Below, piece by piece: positions 1 through 4,955 of a stretch of DNA of 5,256 bases (within the stretch, counting starts at the first letter, position 1; each line of letters starts with the position of its first letter). The translations under genes and the position numbers were made by a program. The notes beneath the pieces were generated by a model. That model was not told the origin of the DNA and made no database searches. It was given only the letters and a program-made list of their open reading frames with translations. This DNA comes from Chloroflexota bacterium (GTDB lineage: Bacteria > Chloroflexota > Limnocylindria > P2-11E): the NCBI GenBank assembly GCA_016875665.1, contig VGPA01000109.1, positions 1-5,256 of the forward strand, in the 5' to 3' direction.

Positions 1-448
1 CCGCCAGGACGAGCGCGGCCGCTCGCGGGAGCCGGGCCACGGCCCGTACGGCGTTCGCGATGTTCTCCTCGCCGACCACCGGGATCGTATCGACGCTGAT
101 CTTCTCGCCGCGGATGTTGTGCCGGTCGGCCTCCGCGATCGCACCGATCGCGACCTGACCCACCTGGGCTCCGCCCCCGACCACGATGATCCGCTTGCCG
201 TAGACCTGCAGCAGGCTCGGCACGATCTCAATGGACTCGACCACCTCGAGCGCCCCGAGCTCCTTCAGGAGCACCGCCGTATCGCCGACGCCCTCGATCT
301 CCAGGTAGACGGCGCTCTTGGCGCCGCGCTCGACGATCTCGACCGAGGCGATGTTGCCCCCGTGGGCCAGGATCACCCGGGTCAGGTCGTGGAGCACGCC
401 GGGGCGGTCGACGCCACGGCAGATCAGGGCGAGCGGCGTGTCGGCCAT
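1..448 (-). CDS. ACT-domain protein with DUF5612-like C-terminal region (partial, 3' end outside window)
   Basis: The visible 149 residues start at the ATG at 448 and remain open at the left edge, so the C-terminus is missing. Residues 5-77 form an ACT-type regulatory fold (beta-alpha-beta-beta-alpha-beta), with the typical DRPGVL turn at 14-19 and GGNIASVEIVE at 31-41; such domains bind small ligands, often amino acids. The second half is glycine-rich (GGGAQVGQVA at 91-100), followed by EADRHNIRGEKISVDTIP (106-123) and VGEENIANAVRAVARLP (125-141). From memory this matches the uncharacterised DUF5612 region found after ACT domains, mainly in archaea. The function is unknown; a sensing or metabolic regulatory role is inference. 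The gene follows the seven-helix membrane protein by 27 bases, yet has its own TATCCT box exactly six bases before the ATG, so it is probably transcribed separately as a leaderless message. The start is well supported; the family name is less certain. Confidence 0.85.
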   Translation of the reverse strand, partial: MADTPLALICRGVDRPGVLHDLTRVILAHGGNIASVEIVERGAKSAVYLEIEGVGDTAVLLKELGALEVVESIEIVPSLLQVYGKRIIVVGGGAQVGQVAIGAIAEADRHNIRGEKISVDTIPVVGEENIANAVRAVARLPRAAALVLA

Positions 449-454
449 CGCGAA

Positions 455-460
455 AGGATA
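455..460 (-). promoter_or_regulatory. -10-like box (TATCCT), leaderless spacing, for the ACT-domain gene
   Basis: On the minus strand TATCCT is followed by exactly six bases (TTCGCG) and then the ATG at 448. This places the expected transcription start on the A of the start codon. No ribosome binding site is visible and no clear -35 can be seen upstream, where the preceding gene ends. The same layout occurs before the DUF2277 gene. Confidence 0.45.
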
Positions 461-475
461 CCGAGGGCGGGCGCG

Positions 476-1111
476 CTACGAGGCGAGCCGGAACCCCACG
501 AACATGACGCTCGCCGCGATGAGGTTGGTGGCCTCCACGATCCCGCTCGCGCCCGTGAACGCGGCGGTCCCGCCGGCGGCCGCGATGAACACGCCGGCCG
601 CGATGACCACGTTGGCGAGCGCGCGGCGCGCGTGCCCGCCGCGCCTCCAGAAGAGCCAGCCCGACCAGAGCGCGCCGCCGCCCAGGACGATCGTCCCGCC
701 GCCGCTGCCGATCCCGGCGAGGATGCGCGGGAGCGGGGAGCCGTGGAAGCCGCGCCCGGTGTCCATCGCCGCTGTGAGGTCGACCGGGCTCGCGAACACG
801 GCGCCGGTGGCGACGAGCGAGAAGACGGCGACGACGGCGATCGCGACGTCGGTCACGCGCGGCCGGGCGAGCAGCGCGATGGTGCCGAGCGCCAGCCAGG
901 CCACGTTGAGGATCGCGCCGAGCAGATAGAAGAGCCGGTACTCGAGCTCGGTCGCGCCGCTCGCCTGGGCCAGCCAGCCCGCGGTGGCGGCCGTCGAGAA
1001 CATCGCAAGCCCGATCCCCCAGAGCGCCTGATAGCGCCGCCGCTTCCGCGCCCATGTCGCGAGGACGAACGCCGCGAAGACGCCGCTGACGAGCGCGGAG
1101 GCGAGTGCCAT
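476..1111 (-). CDS. Seven-helix integral membrane protein, function unknown
   Basis: The 211-residue protein reads from ATG 1111 to TAG at 476-478. I do not recognise a named family. From the ATG, seven hydrophobic segments are visible at about 1-21, 27-50, 58-82, 86-108, 129-154, 164-185 and 190-210. A basic loop (ARKRRR) after the first helix and WRRGGHARR between helices five and six suggest cytoplasmic loops by the positive-inside rule. The third segment contains YRLFYLLGAILNVAWLALG, and the 4-5 loop has MDTGRGFHGSP. No catalytic motif, metal-binding cluster or transporter signature is evident. The reading frame also extends to a TTG at 1150, adding 13 residues, but that extension is arginine/proline-rich and has no clear ribosome binding site, so the ATG at the start of the first helix is preferred. 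It lies 105 bases after the dehydrogenase stop, past a GC-rich hairpin region, and 27 bases before the ACT-domain gene. A link to either is unproven. Confidence 0.8.
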   Translation of the reverse strand: MALASALVSGVFAAFVLATWARKRRRYQALWGIGLAMFSTAATAGWLAQASGATELEYRLFYLLGAILNVAWLALGTIALLARPRVTDVAIAVVAVFSLVATGAVFASPVDLTAAMDTGRGFHGSPLPRILAGIGSGGGTIVLGGGALWSGWLFWRRGGHARRALANVVIAAGVFIAAAGGTAAFTGASGIVEATNLIAASVMFVGFRLAS

Positions 1112-1180
1112 GCCACGGTGAAGCGTCCAATGCGGGGGCCGCGCGGGCAAGAGCGGCCGGGAGGTTTACCCAGGTTTCAG

Positions 1181-1212
1181 GGCCGGGCGATGAGCGCCCG
1201 AGCCGGCGCTCA
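1181..1212 (-). terminator. Overlapping GC-rich hairpins after the hydroxyacyl-CoA dehydrogenase gene
   Basis: A perfect 8-base inverted repeat (TGAGCGCC at 1191-1198 and GGCGCTCA at 1205-1212, 6-base loop) begins four bases past the dehydrogenase stop on the minus strand. A second stem overlaps it: GGCCGGGCG at 1181-1189 pairs with CGCCCG (1195-1200) and GCC (1202-1204), with A1201 bulged. The two stems are mutually exclusive. There is no T-run, so intrinsic termination is doubtful; it could be a processing structure, or chance in GC-rich DNA. Confidence 0.3.
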
Positions 1213-1216
1213 GGCG

Positions 1217-2098
1217 CTACTCGATCGGCTTCGGCTTATCTCCCGAGTAGTCGTACCAGCCCCGGCCCGCCTTCCGGCCGAGCATCCCCGAGCGCACGCG
1301 GCTGATCAGGCTCTGCGGCGGGATGAACCGGTCGCCGTACGCCTCGCGCAGCGACTGCGTGTTGAAGAGCGCGGTGTCGAGCCCGTTGAAGTCGTTGAGC
1401 TCGAACGGGCCCATCGGGTGGTTGAGACCGAGGCGGATCGCGCGGTCGATGTCTTCGATCGACGCGATGCCCTCCTCGTGGATGCGTATGCACTCCAGGC
1501 GCAGCGCGGCGAGCGCCCGGCTGGTGATGAAGCCGACGGTGTCCCGCTTGCACACCGCCGACTCCTTGCCGAGCTGTCGCGTCAGCGTCTGCGCCACGTC
1601 GAGCGTGCGGTCGGAGGTGCGCACGCCGCGCACGATCTCGACCAGCTTCATCAGCACCGGCGGGTTGAAGAAGTGCATCCCGATCACGCTCTCCGGCCGG
1701 TCGGTGGCCGCGGCGAGCGCGCTGATGCTGAACTGCGAGGTGTTGGTGGCGAGCACCGTTTCCGTGCGGGTGCCGGCCACGAGGCGCTTGAAGACGTCCT
1801 GCTTCAGCTCCATGACCTCGGGCACCGCCTCGATCACGACTTCGGCGTCCTTGACGGCGGCCGCGAAGTCGGTGGTGGGGACGATGCGCGCCAAGACCGC
1901 CTCCGACTGCGCCGGCGTGAGCTTCTCCGACTTCACGAAGCGCGCGAGGCTCGTGGTGATCGTCTCCACTCCTCGCCGCACGAAGCGGTCCTCGACGTCG
2001 ACCATCGAGACGGAGATCCCGGCCATCGCGCAGCTCTGCGCGATCCCGTTGCCCATCGTGCCCGCGCCGATCACCGCGACGGTCTTGATCTCAGTCAT
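1217..2098 (-). CDS. 3-hydroxyacyl-CoA / 3-hydroxybutyryl-CoA dehydrogenase (single-domain, NAD-dependent)
   Basis: This is a cytoplasmic oxidoreductase of the HAD/Hbd/PaaH family. It oxidises a (3S)-3-hydroxyacyl-CoA to the 3-ketoacyl-CoA, as in beta-oxidation and butyrate-type metabolism. At 293 residues it has the usual family length. The N-terminal Rossmann half carries GAGTMG at 11-16 and an acidic residue D34 that favours NAD over NADP. The catalytic region has NTS at 119-121, HFFNP at 142-146 (catalytic H142) and E154 in KLVEIV. The spacings S121-H142-E154 equal those of human Ser137-His158-Glu170. The C-terminal helical domain has HPMGPFEL (227-234) and GRKAGRGWYDY (274-284). One deviation is GFITSR at 189-194, with S193 where many relatives have Asn (GFxxNR). 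The ATG at 2098 sits behind a purine-rich ribosome binding site. It lies 43 bases downstream of mmsA, so the two are probably co-transcribed. The exact chain-length substrate cannot be read from sequence. Confidence 0.96.
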   Translation of the reverse strand: MTEIKTVAVIGAGTMGNGIAQSCAMAGISVSMVDVEDRFVRRGVETITTSLARFVKSEKLTPAQSEAVLARIVPTTDFAAAVKDAEVVIEAVPEVMELKQDVFKRLVAGTRTETVLATNTSQFSISALAAATDRPESVIGMHFFNPPVLMKLVEIVRGVRTSDRTLDVAQTLTRQLGKESAVCKRDTVGFITSRALAALRLECIRIHEEGIASIEDIDRAIRLGLNHPMGPFELNDFNGLDTALFNTQSLREAYGDRFIPPQSLISRVRSGMLGRKAGRGWYDYSGDKPKPIE

Positions 2099-2100
2099 CG

Positions 2101-2110
2101 CCTCCCCCTC
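2101..2110 (-). promoter_or_regulatory. Strong ribosome binding site for the hydroxyacyl-CoA dehydrogenase
   Basis: The minus strand reads GAGGGGGAGG, then two bases, then the ATG at 2098. The 5' GAGG lies at about eight bases from the start codon, a good Shine-Dalgarno position. It fixes the start and contrasts with the start-proximal -10 boxes of first genes in this window. Confidence 0.6.
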
Positions 2111-2141
2111 AGCGTTGCCGCGCCCAGCGTCACCGCGCCGG

Positions 2142-3569
2142 CTACCAGTGGGTCACCACGACCTTCTTGCGCGTGTAGAACTCGACGCCGTCGGTGCCGT
2201 GCACGTGCAGGTCGCCGTAGAAGGAGCCCTTCCAGCCGGAGAACGGGAAGAAGGCGAACGGCTGCGCGACCGGGACGTTGATCCCGACCATCCCCGCCTC
2301 GATGCGCTCGCGGAACTCGCGTGCCGACCGGCCGCTGGTCGTGAAGATCACGGCCATGTTGCCGAGCGCCATGCGGTTGGCGGTCTCGATCGCCGCGTCG
2401 AGGGTCTGGGCGGAGGAGACCGAAAGCACCGGGCCGAAGATCTCCTCGCGGCCCACGGCCATGCCGGGGGCCACGCCGTCGATGACCGTCGGGCCGAGGA
2501 AGAAGCCCGGCTGCTTGAGCATCGCGCGCCCATCGGCGACGATGCGGCCGCCCTCGCGGACGGCGCGGTCGATGTACTCGACGACGCGTCCGCGGTGCTC
2601 GTCGCGGATGAGCGGGCCGACCTTCGTCTCGGGCCGGTTCCCCGGGCCGACGGGCATCGCCGCCGCCTCGGCCGCGAGCCGCGCGGTGAGGGACTTCGCC
2701 TCGCCCACCGGCACGACGACGCTGCCGGCCAGGCAGCGTTCGCCCGCGTTGCCGAACGCGGAGCCGAGGATCGCGGGGATGGCGACGTCGGGGTCGGCGT
2801 CCGGCATCACGACGATGTGGTTCTTCGCGCCGCCGAGCGCCTGCACGCGCTTGCCGTGCGCGGCGGCCTCGCGATAGACCGCGCGGGCGACCGGTTCCGA
2901 GCCGACGAACGAGATCGCGCGCACGTCGCGGTGCGCGACGAGCGCGGCGGCCGCGGTCGACGCGCCGTGGACCACGTTGAGCACGCCCGGCGGGAAGCCC
3001 GCCTCGAGGAACAGGCGCGCGAGCCGGATGACGGAGAGCGGCGTGCGCTCCGAGGGCTTCATCACGAAGGTGTTTCCGCAGACCACGGCGAGGGGGAACA
3101 TCCAGAGCGGGATCATCGCCGGGAAGTTGAACGGCGGGATCCCCGCAACCACGCCGACCGGGAAGCGGTAGAGGTCCTGATCCACTTCGCGGTTCACGCC
3201 ACGCAGCGTCCGGCCCTGGAGCAGGGTGGGGGCGCCGCACGCGAAGTCGACGACCTCGATGCCGCGGCGCACCTCGCCGCGCGCCTCGTCGAGGGTCTTG
3301 CCGTGGTGGAGAGTGATCTCCGCGGCGAGGTCCTCGACGTGCTCCTCGAGGAGTGCCTTGAAGCGGAACATCAGGCGGGTCCGCTCCATGACCGGCGTCG
3401 TGCTCCAGCCCGGATACGCGGCGACGGCCGCGGCGACCGCCGCGTCGACGTCGTCGGGCGTCGAGAGCAGGACCCGGTCGATCTCCACGCCCCGCGCCGG
3501 GTCGTAGACCGGAAGCGAGTCCGAGCTCGAGGGTGCCCGCCAGCTGTCGCCGACCAGATTCTGGATCAC
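2142..3569 (-). CDS. mmsA: CoA-acylating methylmalonate-semialdehyde dehydrogenase (MmsA/IolA type)
   Basis: The enzyme oxidises methylmalonate or malonate semialdehyde with NAD+ and CoA, releasing CO2 to give propionyl-CoA or acetyl-CoA. Family members act in the cytoplasm in valine, beta-alanine and inositol catabolism. The 475 residues match the family length. Aldehyde dehydrogenase landmarks are FNFP (147-150), KPSE (171-174, cofactor pocket), FVGS (221-224), the catalytic C279 in NAGERCLAGS, and EEIFGP (375-380). The general-base glutamate of hydrolytic ALDHs is replaced: ALGGAKNH at 244-251 is the hallmark of the CoA-dependent branch. R102 and R278, the latter next to C279, align by memory with the two arginines that hold the substrate carboxylate in Bacillus IolA. 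The start is GTG 3569, the most upstream in-frame start codon, with a TACGAT box eight bases before it. The gene leads a probable two-gene operon and is divergent from the DUF2277 gene. Valine catabolism is the likeliest role, but malonate semialdehyde is also possible. Confidence 0.95.
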   Translation of the reverse strand: MIQNLVGDSWRAPSSSDSLPVYDPARGVEIDRVLLSTPDDVDAAVAAAVAAYPGWSTTPVMERTRLMFRFKALLEEHVEDLAAEITLHHGKTLDEARGEVRRGIEVVDFACGAPTLLQGRTLRGVNREVDQDLYRFPVGVVAGIPPFNFPAMIPLWMFPLAVVCGNTFVMKPSERTPLSVIRLARLFLEAGFPPGVLNVVHGASTAAAALVAHRDVRAISFVGSEPVARAVYREAAAHGKRVQALGGAKNHIVVMPDADPDVAIPAILGSAFGNAGERCLAGSVVVPVGEAKSLTARLAAEAAAMPVGPGNRPETKVGPLIRDEHRGRVVEYIDRAVREGGRIVADGRAMLKQPGFFLGPTVIDGVAPGMAVGREEIFGPVLSVSSAQTLDAAIETANRMALGNMAVIFTTSGRSAREFRERIEAGMVGINVPVAQPFAFFPFSGWKGSFYGDLHVHGTDGVEFYTRKKVVVTHW

Positions 3570-3577
3570 GCGCTCTG

Positions 3578-3583
3578 ATCGTA
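3578..3583 (-). promoter_or_regulatory. Possible -10 box (TACGAT) for mmsA
   Basis: On the minus strand TACGAT is followed by eight bases and the GTG at 3569, which would give a leader of about two bases. There is no clear -35 and no strong ribosome binding site; CAGAG lies between. It resembles the leaderless layouts elsewhere in the window but is the weakest of them. Confidence 0.25.
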
Positions 3584-3634
3584 CGCGGTTCCGCTCGCGT
3601 ATCTGCTGTGCTCTTCCAGCGGACGCGCCGGGTC

Positions 3635-3640
3635 TACCCT
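3635..3640 (+). promoter_or_regulatory. -10-like box (TACCCT), leaderless spacing, for the DUF2277 gene
   Basis: TACCCT is followed by six bases (TGAGGC) and then ATG 3647, putting the expected transcription start on the start codon. The GAGG within the gap is too close (one base) to the ATG to act as a normal ribosome binding site. No convincing -35 is present about 17 bases upstream (TCTTCC). Confidence 0.45.
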
Positions 3641-3646
3641 TGAGGC

Positions 3647-3889
3647 ATGTGCCGATCGATCAAGATCCTGCGCACCCCGGCCGGCCCGTCGAGCGACCGG
3701 GAGATCCAGGAGGCTGCGCTCCAGTTCGTCCGCAAGGTGAGCGGCATGCGCGAGCCCAAGGGCGCGAACGTCGGACCGTTCGACGAGGCCGTCGCCGAGA
3801 TCACGGCGTCCTCCGCTCGTCTCCTCGCCGCGCTGCCCGCGCGCCGAACCATGCCGAAGCCGCGCCCACGAGTGTTCCCAGCACGGTGA
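3647..3889 (+). CDS. DUF2277 family small protein
   Basis: This 80-residue protein begins MCRSIKILRTP, the characteristic N-terminus of the DUF2277 family. The family pattern continues with EIQEAALQFVRKVSGM (20-35), REPKGANVGPFDEAVAEI (36-53) and SARLLAALP (57-65). The function of the family is unknown. It is a soluble, mostly helical protein of usual length, with a conserved Cys at position 2 and a basic, proline-rich tail (65-80) that looks less conserved. The ATG at 3647 is set by this N-terminal match. The gene is divergent from mmsA across 77 bases. Its last 89 bases overlap, tail to tail, the minus-strand membrane-protein gene that ends at 3801, so the overlap reaches into the conserved EITASSARLL region (52-61). 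Nothing in the sequence links it functionally to its neighbours. Confidence 0.88.
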   Translation: MCRSIKILRTPAGPSSDREIQEAALQFVRKVSGMREPKGANVGPFDEAVAEITASSARLLAALPARRTMPKPRPRVFPAR

Positions 3890-4271
3890 GCAGGAGCGCG
3901 TAGAGCCCGAGCGCCGCGGACAGAAACCAGGGCGGGAGATAGACCCGGCCGAGCGCCCGGCTCAGGTAGCCCTCGACGCCGTGTGCCTGGGCGAGCCCGC
4001 CGAGCAGCCCCGCGACCAGCCCCGCCACCGCACCCGCCGCCATCGCCGCCCCGGTCGTCCCACCGCCGCGCGCGATCGCGCGGCCGAGCAGCCAGTAGAC
4101 CCCGATGGTGAGGAGCAGCGCGAGCGCCCCCGATGCCGTGCCGAGCGGATCGAGCCGCACCGCCACGTTGCTGGCCTGTCCGGCGAGCTGGGCCCGGGTG
4201 AGCTCCGCCTGGACCGTGGCGATCCCCGCCGCGGACGCAGCGGCGATGACCGCGACCTTCCAGTGCCCCAC
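3801..4271 (-). CDS. Small four-helix membrane protein, function unknown
   Basis: The 156-residue protein runs from GTG 4271 to a TGA at 3801-3803. Four hydrophobic segments are visible at about 5-22, 46-67, 73-95 and 115-142. The third is very rich in Ala/Gly (GAAMAAGAVAGLVAGLLGG), which favours tight helix packing. The first could instead be a signal peptide ending near VQA (20-22), leaving a short external segment (23-45). The tail ARAARRGDERRTP is strongly basic and probably cytoplasmic. No family is recognised. The only start signal is a weak GGA about seven bases upstream; an ATG at 4279 is out of frame. The antisense frames here are arginine-rich shadows, while this frame gives a coherent membrane topology, which is the main argument that it is real. 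It converges on and overlaps the DUF2277 gene by 89 bases. An internal start would shorten the first helix and is less likely. Confidence 0.72.
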   Translation of the reverse strand: MGHWKVAVIAAASAAGIATVQAELTRAQLAGQASNVAVRLDPLGTASGALALLLTIGVYWLLGRAIARGGGTTGAAMAAGAVAGLVAGLLGGLAQAHGVEGYLSRALGRVYLPPWFLSAALGLYALLLTVLGTLVGAASAWFGARAARRGDERRTP

Positions 4272-4320
4272 GCGTCCATAGTCACGGGCCTGCCGGCATC
4301 ACGCCACGCGAAAAATCCCC

Positions 4321-4350
4321 TTGCAACTCGGCCAGAAGGATGATTACACT
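4321..4350 (+). promoter_or_regulatory. Sigma70-like promoter of the RHH-like gene
   Basis: A -35-like TTGCAA (4321-4326) and a -10-like TACACT (4345-4350) are separated by 18 bases; each matches four of six consensus positions. The predicted transcription start is near 4357, giving a leader of about 24 bases that contains the ribosome binding site at 4369-4373. The stretch is visibly more AT-rich than its surroundings. The -10 box lies inside a perfect palindrome. Confidence 0.55.
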
Positions 4351-4355
4351 GTAAT
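4343..4355 (+). promoter_or_regulatory. Palindromic operator candidate ATTACA-C-TGTAAT
   Basis: The half-sites ATTACA (4343-4348) and TGTAAT (4350-4355) are exact reverse complements around a single central C. The 13-base site covers the whole -10 box (4345-4350), so a bound dimeric protein would block RNA polymerase. The adjacent gene encodes a probable ribbon-helix-helix protein, so autorepression is the simplest reading. That link is inference. Confidence 0.55.
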
Positions 4356-4368
4356 TCAGATATCAGGT

Positions 4369-4373
4369 GGAGG
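4369..4373 (+). promoter_or_regulatory. Ribosome binding site (GGAGG) deciding the start of the RHH-like gene
   Basis: GGAGG is followed by seven bases and ATG 4381, an ideal spacing. It argues against the longer frame from TTG 4321, whose start codon would coincide with the -35 box. Confidence 0.75.
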
Positions 4374-4380
4374 TGCCGAG

Positions 4381-4890
4381 ATGGCCGAAGACGAGCTGCG
4401 CGGATGGCTGATCGGCCGGTTGCCCAAGGACTGGTTCAACGGCGCGCCTGAGATCGACGGCGATCGCGAGGAGATCTACGTGGTCGGGCGCCTCGAGGAC
4501 CCGGCGGTCGACGCCGGCGCGAACGCCGACGTCGTGAAGGCCGCGCGGCAGGGCCGCGCGAAGCAGTTCCGCGAGGAGACCCGCGCCCAGCGCATCCGCA
4601 TCTCGGAGGAGGCGCAGCGCCGCTTCAGCCGCGTGATCTCGTGGGGTGTCCAGATCGGCGAGTACCGCGAGATGTTCACGCACCTCGGGCTCCCGGTGAT
4701 GACGCGCCTGCGGCTCCCGGAGCGCCGGATCCTGGATCAGCTGGTGGACGCCGGCGTGGCGCGGAGCCGCAGCCACGCCCTCGCGTGGTGCGTGCGCCTG
4801 GTGGCCCGGAACCAGTCCGACTGGCTGAAGGAGCTCAAGGAAGCGCTCGGGCAGGTGGAGCGCGTCCGGCATCAGGGGCCGCTCAACTAG
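4381..4890 (+). CDS. Unidentified protein with C-terminal ribbon-helix-helix-like DNA-binding region; likely autoregulator
   Basis: The 169-residue protein belongs to no family I can name. Residues 1-40 (with LRGWLIGRLPKDWF at 6-19 and EEIYVVGRLEDP at 30-41) look like a compact beta-containing N-terminal domain. Residues 50-100 are charged and helical, rich in Arg/Glu (GRAKQFREETRAQRIRISEE), followed by RVISWGVQIGEYREMFTHLG (84-103). Residues 105-143 resemble a ribbon-helix-helix motif: a short basic strand (MTRLRLPE, 107-114), helix A (RRILDQLVDAGVA, 115-127), the turn SRSHA (129-133) and helix B (LAWCVRLVARN, 134-144). RHH proteins bind palindromic operators as dimers and often repress their own genes. 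The start is chosen for the GGAGG at seven bases' distance; an in-frame TTG at 4321 is rejected. A promoter with a palindrome over its -10 box lies immediately upstream. The gene is divergent from the four-helix membrane protein and 65 bases before the thioredoxin-like gene, so it may regulate either. The RHH call rests on pattern only. Confidence 0.85.
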   Translation: MAEDELRGWLIGRLPKDWFNGAPEIDGDREEIYVVGRLEDPAVDAGANADVVKAARQGRAKQFREETRAQRIRISEEAQRRFSRVISWGVQIGEYREMFTHLGLPVMTRLRLPERRILDQLVDAGVARSRSHALAWCVRLVARNQSDWLKELKEALGQVERVRHQGPLN

Positions 4891-4915
4891 GGCTGGGAAT
4901 CGGGCGCCGTCCGGC

Positions 4916-4921
4916 TAGTGT
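4916..4921 (+). promoter_or_regulatory. Possible -10 box (TAGTGT) for the thioredoxin-like gene
   Basis: TAGTGT fits the TAnnnT pattern and would start transcription near 4928, leaving a leader of about 28 bases that includes the ribosome binding site at 4945-4950. No -35 is recognisable upstream. Read-through from the preceding gene is an equally good explanation. Confidence 0.25.
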
Positions 4922-4944
4922 TCCCGTTCGGGGAGTCACTCCGT

Positions 4945-4950
4945 GGAGGA
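4945..4950 (+). promoter_or_regulatory. Ribosome binding site (GGAGGA) deciding a TTG start
   Basis: GGAGGA is followed by five bases and TTG 4956. No ATG, GTG or TTG occurs in this frame between the previous stop and 4956, so this site is the main support for the unusual start codon. Confidence 0.65.
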
Positions 4951-4955
4951 AGCGC

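Noticed and set aside
1112..1150. TTG 1150 start for the seven-helix membrane protein
   Set aside because: It adds 13 Arg/Pro/His-rich residues before the first helix with no ribosome binding site visible. I could not exclude it fully, but the ATG at 1111 is more natural.
119..2281. Very long open plus-strand frame (720 codons)
   Set aside because: It runs antisense across four genes with clear families or membrane topology, its translation is a low-complexity Arg/Ala/Asp/Glu/Gly mix with no domain, and such stop-free antisense frames are expected in DNA this GC-rich.
1323..3578. Second very long open plus-strand frame (751 codons)
   Set aside because: It is antisense to mmsA and the hydroxyacyl-CoA dehydrogenase, both of which carry complete catalytic motif sets on the minus strand; the plus-strand translation shows no recognisable motif.
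4321..4380. Extended N-terminus of the RHH-like protein from TTG 4321
   Set aside because: The TTG coincides with the -35 box and the extension contains the -10 box, palindrome and ribosome binding site; ATG 4381 with GGAGG at seven bases is far better.
4363..4872. Minus-strand frame of 169 codons opposite the RHH-like gene
   Set aside because: The plus-strand frame has a promoter, an ideally spaced GGAGG and an ordered domain pattern; the minus-strand frame is His/Arg/Leu-rich without a start signal.
4921..4934. Small hairpin CCCGTTCGGGG as terminator of the RHH-like gene
   Set aside because: The stem is only three to four pairs with no T-run, and it lies in the leader of the next gene.
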